52,473 nt of DNA, from positions 1 to 52,473 of the forward strand of contig SYAC01000052.1 in NCBI GenBank assembly GCA_005787685.1, read 5' to 3'. Origin of the DNA: Planctomycetia bacterium (GTDB taxonomy: Bacteria > Planctomycetota > Phycisphaerae > Phycisphaerales > SM1A02). Shown here piece by piece: positions 32,561 to 40,392 of this stretch (the first letter of the stretch is position 1; each line of letters starts with the position of its first letter). Position numbers and translations under genes: made by a program. The notes beneath the pieces were generated by a model, which had not been told where the DNA came from, did no database searches, and saw nothing but the letters and a program-made list of their open reading frames with translations.

Positions 32561-35128
32561 TTATTGCAAAATCAACTTGAACACTTGAGCGTTGCCAACA
32601 TTCATGGCGCCGTAGGCCTGAGCCAACGCGTCGGCATTCGCGCCCTTGGCATCTATCAAGGCTTGACGCATGCGATCAAGTTGTCGTTCCTCGGCTTGAT
32701 TGCCCTGCAAACGCCCGCTTTGAGCGAGGGATTGCAACAGCGCTATTTGTTGGGCATCGGTGGCGGTGAGCGCGGCGTCGATCAACGCGCGCTGGGCTGA
32801 CGCGGTTGGTGTGACCGCCAGCACGCGGGCCACCAATACTTGCTCCTGGTCCGTTGTTGAAGCAAGCGCGTCAATCAAATCTCTCTCAGCGTCAGCAACT
32901 TTGAATGGCGATGATTGCAGTGTGCCAATCATGCGCAGTGCCTCAAGCGATTGCAGACGCAACGCCATTGAATCCTCGACCGACATGAACCCAATAGTTC
33001 GACCAATAAGTTGTTTGCTGGCCTCTTGAAATTGCTCATCACTTCTACCTTGGAACCAAATCACAATGGATGAATCTTGACGAATGGAGCGGTCTAATCT
33101 CACTTCATCGGCTTCCGGCATGACCAGCAAGATGGGCGTTGATGCTAATGAGGCATTGGATCTCAGCACCGTCATCGCGGATCTGAGTTCATCGGCACCG
33201 CCGTTGGCGATAATGAGATCGGGCGCGCCACGACCTGAAAGAGTTTGCAACACGGCCGATGCCGACGCATCCGATGAAAGAAGCGCGCAATTGATTTGTG
33301 ACAAGCGCCCCTCAAGTTCACGCCGTTGAGTTTCATCGCGGGAAATAATGACCGCGCGTGGCGAACTCCCCTGTTGAATGGCCGCGCCCAAAATTGGAAC
33401 CACGCGCTCCGAGCCTTGAAATGACTTGCGGGGCTGAGCGTGTGTGATCGCCAATGCGGCCGCGGTGCGAATGGTGCGGCTTGGATTGGTCAAGCAACCC
33501 AGAATGGGGCTGCCCGATTTGGACTCGATCAATATGGACTCACTGGCGGTCTTGGACAGAATGTCAATAGCAACCATGGTGAGATTTGGATCATTCACTT
33601 GGCGAGCCAACCGCAAGACGCGTTCGGATTGCTCGGCTCCAGCCGCCAAAGCGATGCTTTGAATGGAGTGCGCGTTGGCGCTGATTTCAGCGCCACCTAA
33701 TTCAGCGCGCAAACCAGCCGCGAGATAAATCGAAAATGCATCGACCCCATTGGCGTCAAGGCGCATGGCTTCTTGGGCGCATTGCATGGCCAACATGTCG
33801 CCGTACCTGCTTGTGGGAACGGTCAGAGGAACAAGAGCTCCATTGGCGCCGACGCTCCATATAATTTGCAATTTGTCCTCTGGATACGGCGTCAACTTGT
33901 CGCGCGAAACAAAATAATCGCGCGCCAAATTAGTCCACAATGTCTGTTCCGCAATGCTCTCCATTTTCAACGAGCGCAACGCCGTGGCGCACGCTTTACG
34001 GACATCGGTGGAGGTGGACAGGCGCGATGTCTTTGCCAACCATGGCGCAGCGGTCGTGGAACGAATAGCAGTCAACATAGTGCAAATGGCAATCTGCTCT
34101 TGCGCAGAGGCTGTCACCAACACCTGGCACAAGGGAAGGACAGCCGCGCGGCCAATATCTATTAATGTTTGCGACGCGCGCAATTCCATTTGTGGGTTGC
34201 TTTGGTCGAACATCACTTTGAACAATGCCGGCACGGCATATGCGCCCGCCGAAACCAATGTGGCACGGCCCATTGTTTGCTGGCGCATGGTTCCACCAAG
34301 TTGCGCAACAGCCGCGTCTATACGCGCCGAATTACGCGACAAGTCCAAACGACCCGCCATCACTCGGACTGCAATCCGCGAGGCAAGCTCCCCCACATCG
34401 CCCATGCCCTTGGCGGCGCTCACGGCATTGCTGAGGCGATCTTGAAGACCGGATTCATCAATGATTTGAGCGAGTTGTTGATCGGTGGCGGTGCTGTCCA
34501 AAATGAATGTGGCATTGACTTGGGCTAATTCCTTGCGCCCGGCTAACACCCCATATAAAAATTCTGTCATTGCCTTTTGCACTTGGGCAGGTGCTTCTGA
34601 TTTCGCGTCGGGCGCGGCGCTGGCTTCACCTGCGGCTGCATCCGCAGTGGAGTCGGCGCTGGCTTCACCTGCGGCTGCATCCGCAGTGGAGTCGGCGCTG
34701 GTTTCACCTGCGGCGCTGGTTTCACCTGCGGCGCTGGTTTCACCTGCGGCGCTTGCATCCTGCCCTTCAAGCAGGGTAATTCGTTCTTGAAGTTTCTTCT
34801 TCAAGTATTCAAACATGGGTTGGGCTTCCTTTGGCAATTTCGCGCTTTGCGCGTCCATTGCAGCCAATCCTTGGCGCAGTTCGGTGACATCCTGAATCTT
34901 CATAAGCCTGGCCAACATTTGCTTCACTTGCGCTTGCACTGGAGCCGGCAAACTTGCCAACTCCGCATCTTCTGCCTGCTCATCCGCGGGCGGCGTGCTT
35001 TGCATGTCACTTTCCGACGCGGAATCATTCTGCGCCACAAATGACGCAAATGAGACGCTTGAGAGGATCAAGTACAGCGCGATCGACGGGGGCATCAATA
35101 AGGCAATCAGTTTCACAGGGGTCTCCAT
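32561..35128 (-). CDS. Large exported HEAT-repeat protein with degenerate receiver-like domain
   Basis: 855 residues. An N-terminal signal (LIALLMPPSIALYLILSSVSFASFVA) directs export. After an acidic helical region comes a low-complexity linker built from 39-bp and 18-bp coding repeats (AAGETS, ADSTADAAAGEA). HEAT-like helices follow (VPALFKVMFDQSNPQMELRA). Around residues 600-700 there is an alternating beta/alpha stretch (RAVIISRDETQRREL; DLIIANGGADELRSA; STPILLVMPEADE) with the look of a response-regulator fold, but the phosphoacceptor Asp is replaced (IIAN), so it is not a working receiver. No family is recognised; a scaffold role in the envelope is a guess. Confidence 0.75.
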   Translation of the reverse strand: METPVKLIALLMPPSIALYLILSSVSFASFVAQNDSASESDMQSTPPADEQAEDAELASLPAPVQAQVKQMLARLMKIQDVTELRQGLAAMDAQSAKLPKEAQPMFEYLKKKLQERITLLEGQDASAAGETSAAGETSAAGETSADSTADAAAGEASADSTADAAAGEASAAPDAKSEAPAQVQKAMTEFLYGVLAGRKELAQVNATFILDSTATDQQLAQIIDESGLQDRLSNAVSAAKGMGDVGELASRIAVRVMAGRLDLSRNSARIDAAVAQLGGTMRQQTMGRATLVSAGAYAVPALFKVMFDQSNPQMELRASQTLIDIGRAAVLPLCQVLVTASAQEQIAICTMLTAIRSTTAAPWLAKTSRLSTSTDVRKACATALRSLKMESIAEQTLWTNLARDYFVSRDKLTPYPEDKLQIIWSVGANGALVPLTVPTSRYGDMLAMQCAQEAMRLDANGVDAFSIYLAAGLRAELGGAEISANAHSIQSIALAAGAEQSERVLRLARQVNDPNLTMVAIDILSKTASESILIESKSGSPILGCLTNPSRTIRTAAALAITHAQPRKSFQGSERVVPILGAAIQQGSSPRAVIISRDETQRRELEGRLSQINCALLSSDASASAVLQTLSGRGAPDLIIANGGADELRSAMTVLRSNASLASTPILLVMPEADEVRLDRSIRQDSSIVIWFQGRSDEQFQEASKQLIGRTIGFMSVEDSMALRLQSLEALRMIGTLQSSPFKVADAERDLIDALASTTDQEQVLVARVLAVTPTASAQRALIDAALTATDAQQIALLQSLAQSGRLQGNQAEERQLDRMRQALIDAKGANADALAQAYGAMNVGNAQVFKLILQ
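34619..34750 (-). repeat. Coding tandem repeats (2 x 39 bp and 3 x 18 bp)
   Basis: Two identical 39-bp units (34619-34696) followed by three identical 18-bp units (34697-34750). The 18-bp unit is nearly the first 18 bp of the 39-bp unit, so the blocks share origin. All lengths are multiples of three, and the encoded linker is Ala/Gly/Ser/Thr-rich. Confidence 0.95.
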
Positions 35129-35279
35129 ACGGGTTCATTGCAAACAAACGAGAAGTTTAATTTACGATAAAAGTGGATTCTTGGTCAATATAAACGCTTT
35201 AGAAATTCGACCGAAACCAGGATTTGAAAAGTGGGTAAACTCTGTTCGTCATGATGGATTGAGGGAGTTCCTCAATTGC

Positions 35280-35493
35280 AGACAACTTTTGCAAATTGTC
35301 GGTAAAAGTTGCCTAGGGAAGGCGGTGAAAATCCGCCGCGGACGCGCCGCCGTAACGAGTTGCGGGTTTTAAACCCGTCGCAAGCGCCCAATTGCCACTG
35401 GCTCCAGTTGGAGCTGGGAAGGCGGGCGCTTGAAATGCTCGAAGTCGGAAAACCTGTCAAGACCATCGGTCACTGCCCTCGCGAAGTAGGGCA
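35280..35493 (+). promoter_or_regulatory. Cobalamin (B12) riboswitch
   Basis: The 395-bp stretch between the HEAT gene and 35525 holds the conserved B12 aptamer elements in order: GGGAAGGCGGTGAAAATCC (35316-35334), GCGCCGCCGTAACG, GCCACTGG...CTGGGAAGGCGG (35394-35425) and the B12-box-like AAGTCGGAAAACCTGTC (35442-35458). A 6-bp hairpin with an 8-nt loop CGCGAAGT follows (35474-35493) and may be the expression-platform stem whose loop pairs with the aptamer. Its outer limits are approximate. The first gene downstream starts with TTG at 35525 behind GGAG, so regulation may act on translation or early termination. Confidence 0.88.
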
Positions 35494-35513
35494 TGGACAA
35501 GGCTGCTGTTTTT

Positions 35514-35517
35514 GGAG
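35514..35517 (+). promoter_or_regulatory. Shine-Dalgarno GGAG deciding a TTG start
   Basis: GGAG lies 7 nt before TTG 35525. This TTG begins a clear signal peptide, whereas the frame's upstream ATG-like starts fall inside the riboswitch. Confidence 0.6.
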
Positions 35518-35524
35518 CCCGACA

Positions 35525-36433
35525 TTGCATTCACTCCTTTCATTCACTTGCGTTTTTTGCGCATTCCTTCCTTTGACAAGCAAATGTTTTTCCGATTCGC
35601 CGTTCGCAACGCGAGTGGTGTCATATGTCGCTGGCACGGGTGCGGCGCCGGGACATCGCAATCCGCAATCGGCGCTTGGTGAACCCACGCGTATCACTGG
35701 CACATTCAATGCACCTGAAACGGTGACGCCATTTCAACCCGCATGGATGACCAATCAAATTGTTTCCATTGGCGCTGGCGGATCGCTCACGCTTGAACTT
35801 GGCCAAGCGGCAATGGATTCACCTGGCAATCCGTATGGCGTGGACTTGATTGTATTTTCAAACGCCTTCTTTACCGATACCTCCGACGGCCAAGGAAGTC
35901 CGGGCTACTGCTATGAGGAGGGCGGCGTGATTGATGTGAGCGAAGACGGCGTGACTTGGTTTGAAATTCCAAACACGCAGGTCGATGGTCCCATGCCCAC
36001 GATGGGTTTCATCGACGCGGGTCCATTTGATTCTTCGCCTGGCGAGTTGCCCACCGATTTTCGCAAGCCCATGAATCCCGCGATCACGCTTGTAGATGTG
36101 CAAGAATTGGACTATGCAGATGTGGTGATCGCCTATGACGGTTCAGGTGGCGGCGTTGGCGTGGACTTAGCCAGTGTTGGCTTGTTTCAGGCTCAATTTG
36201 TGCGTATTCGGCAACCCGTGGGCTCCACAAGTTCACCTGAAGTGGACGCGATCATGGTGGTCCAATCTCTTTTGGTTGGCGACTTGGATGGCAACGGCAT
36301 GATAGATAACGGGGATGTGTCGCTTGTGCTGTTGATGTTTGGCGAAACGAATTCGTCGGGCGATCTGGATGGCAGCGGCATGGTGGATAGTGGAGATGTC
36401 AGCATTCTTTTATTGACGCTGGGCGATGTGTAA
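35525..36433 (+). CDS. Secreted dockerin-tailed surface protein under B12 riboswitch control
   Basis: 302 residues from a TTG start. A signal peptide (HSLLSFTCVFCAFLPLTSK) is followed by a beta-rich domain (VVSYVAGTGAAPG; SIGAGGSLTLELGQAAMDSPGNPYGVDLIVFSNAFF; VIDVSEDGVTWFEI). The C-terminus is a pair of dockerin-like calcium-binding loops (GDLDGNGMIDNGDVS and GDLDGSGMVDSGDVS), common on planctomycete surface proteins. The arrangement recalls secreted proteins near B12-transport loci in Bacteroidetes; that resemblance is from memory. A role in corrinoid capture or a B12-saving surface function is inference. A pseudopilin and a small ferredoxin-like gene follow closely. Confidence 0.85.
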   Translation: MHSLLSFTCVFCAFLPLTSKCFSDSPFATRVVSYVAGTGAAPGHRNPQSALGEPTRITGTFNAPETVTPFQPAWMTNQIVSIGAGGSLTLELGQAAMDSPGNPYGVDLIVFSNAFFTDTSDGQGSPGYCYEEGGVIDVSEDGVTWFEIPNTQVDGPMPTMGFIDAGPFDSSPGELPTDFRKPMNPAITLVDVQELDYADVVIAYDGSGGGVGVDLASVGLFQAQFVRIRQPVGSTSSPEVDAIMVVQSLLVGDLDGNGMIDNGDVSLVLLMFGETNSSGDLDGSGMVDSGDVSILLLTLGDV

Positions 36434-36443
36434 TCCAACCAGT

Positions 36444-37247
36444 ATGAAATTGCCCCCTCACAGAACAATTCGGCGCGCCTTCACTTTGGTGGAAGTGTTG
36501 GTCACCACCAGCATCATGAGCGTGTTGATTGCCTTGACCACGGTCTGCATTCATAAAGTGGTGACCGCGGCGAAAAGTTCCACCTGCTCTAACAACTTGC
36601 GCCAGATGGGCGTGGCCGCGCAAATGTACGCCGCCAATCATCGCGCTTCGTTTCCAGCCGCTGTCGTCTATTTTCAAGAGGCAAGTTCCATACGGACCGT
36701 GGCCTGGGATTTTGAAAGCGTTGAAAGCGGCGCGACCATGCCAGGCGCGTTGACTGCGTATACCGATCATCCATTGAATGCCATGCAGTGCCCGGAGTTT
36801 CAAACGGCCTCTACCTCCGCGCAGCCATTGACGGGGTACAACTACAACACAACATTCATTGGGCATGAAGGCTTCTATCCGGCCGTGGACCAAGCGGGTG
36901 TCATGCAAGATGGTTGGTCGCGCGTGCGCCCGGGCCTGAACGCCTCGCAGCGGCGCCATGCGTCCTTGGTGGCGCTGTTCGCCGACGCTGGGTTTCGTGG
37001 CGCAAGCAATAAGTTCATGCGCGCGCCGGGCAACACCGTTGAAGGCGATCGGAGCATGATTCACGCGGGAACAAACGCATTTCGACATGCTGGCTGCTGC
37101 AACGCCTGCTTTCTTGATGGACATTCGGCTGTGTTCACGCAGCCTTGCACCAGCGCTTTTTCAAACGCGCAACTTTTGAAATTTGTGACCGACTTTCCAA
37201 AAAATGGTTTTTTAAGCGGCGATGATTCGGCTTACGACCCCAGATGA
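36444..37247 (+). CDS. DUF1559-like pseudopilin in the B12-riboswitch operon
   Basis: 267 residues from ATG 36444: basic leader MKLPPHRTIRR, prepilin cleavage site (A before FTLVE; Ala replaces the usual Gly), hydrophobic helix, and a head domain rich in Cys. Near the end, RHAGCCNACFLDGHSA fits the H-X9-DG-type signature of planctomycete prepilin-like proteins. It starts 10 bp after the dockerin-tailed gene, so co-expression under the riboswitch is likely. An ATG at 36426 overlaps the previous gene and would lengthen the leader; 36444 is preferred. Confidence 0.85.
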   Translation: MKLPPHRTIRRAFTLVEVLVTTSIMSVLIALTTVCIHKVVTAAKSSTCSNNLRQMGVAAQMYAANHRASFPAAVVYFQEASSIRTVAWDFESVESGATMPGALTAYTDHPLNAMQCPEFQTASTSAQPLTGYNYNTTFIGHEGFYPAVDQAGVMQDGWSRVRPGLNASQRRHASLVALFADAGFRGASNKFMRAPGNTVEGDRSMIHAGTNAFRHAGCCNACFLDGHSAVFTQPCTSAFSNAQLLKFVTDFPKNGFLSGDDSAYDPR

Positions 37248-37268
37248 ACTTCATTGTAAAAGAACCCC

Positions 37269-37514
37269 ATGCATATTGATCGCTGTATTTGCTTTGATCG
37301 GACCTTTGCCAGCGTGCTGCAAGAGGCGCGGCAGAAGCGGCTCGCCATTGCGCAAGTGGAATTGTCATTGGGTTGCGGTGGCGGATGCGGTCTTTGCCGC
37401 CCCTACTTGCGGCGCTGTTTGCGCACCGGCGAAACGGCATTCACGCACATGATCACCGACCAAGAGGAGCCCGATGAGGGGTCCAGTGAAAAGTCCAGTA
37501 AAGGGTCCACATAA
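37269..37514 (+). CDS. Small BFD-like [2Fe-2S]-binding protein
   Basis: 81 residues. Four cysteines in the pattern CIC near residue 6-8 and CGGGCGLCRPYLRRCL around residues 36-50 fit the bacterioferritin-associated ferredoxin-like fold, a one-electron [2Fe-2S] carrier. The last 15 residues are encoded by a 12-bp repeat (GSSEKSSKGST), with the stop in the third unit. It lies 21 bp after the pseudopilin and is probably the last gene of the riboswitch operon, convergent with mutL. Its partner is unknown. Confidence 0.78.
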   Translation: MHIDRCICFDRTFASVLQEARQKRLAIAQVELSLGCGGGCGLCRPYLRRCLRTGETAFTHMITDQEEPDEGSSEKSSKGST

Positions 37515-37515
37515 A
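37481..37515 (+). repeat. 12-bp repeat, three units, at the end of the [2Fe-2S] gene
   Basis: GTCCA recurs at 37481, 37493 and 37505, exactly 12 bp apart, with similar filler (GTGAAAA, GTAAAGG, CATAAAA). The third unit provides the TAA stop, so array contraction or expansion would only change the length of the tail. Confidence 0.75.
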
Positions 37516-37626
37516 ATCTGCGCGCTGACAGTCGCCCCACATGCGCCGCAGATAGTGCGGCGCGCCTGTGCGCGAATCAATGCTTGCTCTGAAGTGCATG
37601 CCAATGCCATGACCAGTGATCGTGAA

Positions 37627-39525
37627 TCAGCCTCGACCAAAGCGCCGCTCAAGTTCGCGAAATGGAATGCGCATGGCGGTGGGTCGTCCATGCGGACAAT
37701 TGGTGGCTCTCTCCACGCTTTCCAAATCGCGCAGCAGAGCGGCAATCTCCATGTCGCCAAGCGCGTCGCCGGCTTTCACCGCGGCCTTACATGACATCAT
37801 GTCAAGCACCTCGCTAAGCACGGCCTCACCGTCCTCGGTGCTGGCGCGCTCGCGTGAAAGCCAACTTAAAATCATCTCGGCGACATCCACATTGCGCTCA
37901 ATTAAAAAAAGCGGCTCGGCGTATATGGTGGCGCTTTTGGGTCCCGATGCTCGCACATCAAAACCTAGGCGCGTGAGCAATTCTTGCGACGCTTCAAGGC
38001 GCTCCAACTGTTCGCCATTCATGGGAATATTGCTGGCAACCAGCCGCGGCTGCGAGGGCAGCGACCCCACGGTCAACTTGGCGCGCAGGCGCTCAAACAT
38101 CACACGCTCATGCAGAGCGTGTTGATCAATAATCACAATGCCATCGCCGTCAAAGGTGATCAGCCAGGCTTTGCCCGCTTGAAAAAATCGAGTGGCGGGC
38201 CGTGGTGGCGTGAGCAAAGTTGCCGGGGCGCTGCCAACATCGTGGGCGCCGCCAAGCGCAGGCGTGCCACCCGCGGCCAACGCCTCACGCAGCGCGGCAA
38301 ATTCAAATCCGCGATCACCACCCAAAGCGTGCGGCGTGAAGCTTGCGTTCTGCCAAGCGCCTGCGGCAGCGGCGCCTGCGGCAGCGGCGCCTGCGGCAGC
38401 GGCGCCAGAAAGCCCACCAGGAAAATCCGCATTGAAATTACTGGCTGAATTTACGCCACCACTATCACTGCGACGCGACGCCCAAGCGAAAGACGAACCA
38501 AGCGACGCGCCCCCCAAGGGCAATTGAGGTACCAAGTTGGCAGCCTGCAACGCACTACGCACCGCGCGCAACAACGCGGAGTGGATCAACGCGGGCTGTC
38601 GAAATCGCACCTCGCTTTTGGCGGGATGCACATTCACATCCACCTCGCGCGGATCAATATCAATGGCAATAAATCCAACTGGCGTGCGCCCCGGCTCCAC
38701 CAAGCCGCGGTAGGCCTCGCGCATGGCGTGCAGCAATCCGCGATCGGAAATTGGCCTGCCATTGAGCGCCATGCGTAAGCCATTGGCGGAACTTTTGGCT
38801 TGCTCTGGGCGGCCGATCAATCCCCAAATGGCAACCACGCCCGCTCCGCTGAGATCAACTTGCAATAATTTTCCTTTGAATTCATCGCCAAGCACCCCCT
38901 CCACGCGCAAGCGCGGATCGTCCACCACGGGCAAGTCAAGCGTCTTGCGCTGATGTTGAAAAAGGCGAAAGGCAACGCCCGGTCTACCCAGCGCCAGCCA
39001 CTCGAGCACATCCACAACCTTGCCAGCCTCGGTGGGATCGCTGCGCAAAAATTTACGCCGCGCCGGAACTTGCCCGAACAATTGATGCACCTCCACGCGC
39101 GTGCCTTGCGCGATGGCCGCCGGACGCACGCTTGAAAGCGCGCCAAAGTCAACTTCAATGCTGGCGCCCTGCCCACTTGCTGCGGCGCACGAAACCACAA
39201 CAAGACGCGCCACCGATCCAACGCTTGCCAGCGCCTCGCCGCGAAATCCGTAACTGGAAATATCAATAAGGTCATCCGCCGTGGCAATCTTGCTGGTGGC
39301 GTGCGGGGACACCGCCAGCAGCAACTCGTCGGCGTCAATACCGCAACCATTGTCGGACACTTCAATGCGCTCGCGTCCGCCGCCCTCAATTCGAACTTCA
39401 ATGTCCGTGGCGCCTGCGTCCAAGGCGTTCTCCACAAGCTCCTTCACCACGCTTGCGGGGCGCTCCACCACTTCGCCGGCAGCAATTTGATTGACCAAGT
39501 GTGGCGAAAGTTGGCGTATGGGCAT
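37627..39525 (-). CDS. mutL: DNA mismatch repair protein MutL with endonuclease motif
   Basis: 632 residues. The N-terminal GHKL ATPase has ELVENALDAGA, DNGCGI and SSYGFRGEAL. A variable linker contains AAAAG repeats. The C-terminal dimerisation domain carries DQHALHERVMFE, matching the DQHA(X)2E(X)4E metal-dependent endonuclease motif, plus SCKAAVKAGD and CPHGRPT. This indicates a nicking MutL as in MutH-lacking bacteria. TAGAAT lies 6 nt before the ATG (39532-39537), with no Shine-Dalgarno. It diverges from the metallophosphoesterase gene. Confidence 0.96.
   Translation of the reverse strand: MPIRQLSPHLVNQIAAGEVVERPASVVKELVENALDAGATDIEVRIEGGGRERIEVSDNGCGIDADELLLAVSPHATSKIATADDLIDISSYGFRGEALASVGSVARLVVVSCAAASGQGASIEVDFGALSSVRPAAIAQGTRVEVHQLFGQVPARRKFLRSDPTEAGKVVDVLEWLALGRPGVAFRLFQHQRKTLDLPVVDDPRLRVEGVLGDEFKGKLLQVDLSGAGVVAIWGLIGRPEQAKSSANGLRMALNGRPISDRGLLHAMREAYRGLVEPGRTPVGFIAIDIDPREVDVNVHPAKSEVRFRQPALIHSALLRAVRSALQAANLVPQLPLGGASLGSSFAWASRRSDSGGVNSASNFNADFPGGLSGAAAAGAAAAGAAAAGAWQNASFTPHALGGDRGFEFAALREALAAGGTPALGGAHDVGSAPATLLTPPRPATRFFQAGKAWLITFDGDGIVIIDQHALHERVMFERLRAKLTVGSLPSQPRLVASNIPMNGEQLERLEASQELLTRLGFDVRASGPKSATIYAEPLFLIERNVDVAEMILSWLSRERASTEDGEAVLSEVLDMMSCKAAVKAGDALGDMEIAALLRDLESVERATNCPHGRPTAMRIPFRELERRFGRG
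38357..38406 (-). repeat. 15-bp coding tandem repeat in the mutL linker
   Basis: Three full units of GCGCCTGCGGCAGCG plus a partial fourth encode (GAAAA)n. Located in the flexible linker, where length change should be tolerated; slippage here could generate MutL length variants. Confidence 0.9.
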
Positions 39526-39531
39526 GCGGCG

Positions 39532-39537
39532 ATTCTA
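39532..39537 (-). promoter_or_regulatory. Putative -10 (TAGAAT) of mutL, leaderless type
   Basis: TAGAAT is 6 nt from the mutL ATG. Same hexamer and spacing as before hflX. Confidence 0.45.
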
Positions 39538-39618
39538 CGGTGTGAAATTCCGGCGTTCTTCACCAAGACTTCACATAAATGTTTGGTTATCCACAAGACA
39601 AATTGACGATATTCGTTT

Positions 39619-40392
39619 ATGGTTTTACCCAGGATGGCCACACTTGTCATTGGTGATCTGCACGGTTGTGGAAACGAGTTCATTGAGCTCCTGGAAATCG
39701 CGCGCCGTGATCGCGTTGACGCGCGAATTATTTTGCTGGGCGATTTGTTCACCAAGGGTCCGCGACCCGATCTTGTAGTTGAAGCCATCTCTGAATTGCG
39801 CGCTGGCGGACGGCGCGTTGAAAGCGTGTGCGGCAATCATGATTTGCGATTAATGGACGCGCTGCGAAAGCATGACGCGGGCGCGGAGCTGGATGACCTG
39901 ACCCAAGCCGAGGCCTACGCCATTCGCGTGTTGGATCGCGCGGGCAAATTGACCGCGGCTCGGCGCATTCTGACAGAAACCATTTCTAAAACATATATTC
40001 AAGGCGATGGCTGGGCCGTGGTGCATGGCGGAATTGATCCACAACTTGGACTTGCCGGCACCAGCGACTTTGAAAAAATTCACAAGAAGGCCGCGCCTGG
40101 CAAACCGCATTGGTGGGAGTCCTACAACGGCGGCGATGGCTTGCTGATTGTGGGACACAAACCATTGTTCGAGCCATTGGTGTTGCGCCGCGATGGCAAT
40201 CCAATCGTGGTGAATGTTGACACGGGCTGCGCCTACGGCGGATTCTTGACGGCGTATTGCATCGAGGAAGATCGCATGATCATGGTTGCATCGGAGCAAC
40301 CAGCGCGCGACGGATTTGGCGCTACGCCAGTCGCCACCGCGCCGCGATGGGCATCGGGCGGCCCCGTCCGAACGTTCGCGCGGCGACCTTGA
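39619..40392 (+). CDS. Metallophosphoesterase of the calcineurin-like (PrpA/ApaH) type
   Basis: 257 residues with the dinuclear-metal motifs in order: VIGDLHGC, LLGDLFTKGP, CGNHDLR, VVHGG and VGHKPLF. Such enzymes hydrolyse phosphoproteins or dinucleoside polyphosphates; the substrate cannot be told. Either ATG 39619 or ATG 39634 (five codons later) could be the start. The last 71 bp overlap the 3' end of nadE on the other strand, and the final 25 residues are Pro/Arg/Ala-rich without a clear fold, so the two messages are convergent and mutually antisense there. Confidence 0.88.
   Translation: MVLPRMATLVIGDLHGCGNEFIELLEIARRDRVDARIILLGDLFTKGPRPDLVVEAISELRAGGRRVESVCGNHDLRLMDALRKHDAGAELDDLTQAEAYAIRVLDRAGKLTAARRILTETISKTYIQGDGWAVVHGGIDPQLGLAGTSDFEKIHKKAAPGKPHWWESYNGGDGLLIVGHKPLFEPLVLRRDGNPIVVNVDTGCAYGGFLTAYCIEEDRMIMVASEQPARDGFGATPVATAPRWASGGPVRTFARRP

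Noticed and set aside
37627-40392. Defence island suggested by mutL, a phosphoesterase and a nearby PD-(D/E)XK-like gene
   Set aside because: mutL and the phosphoesterase are housekeeping types, the nuclease-like gene is 8 kb away, and no restriction, CBASS, retron or toxin-antitoxin components are seen.
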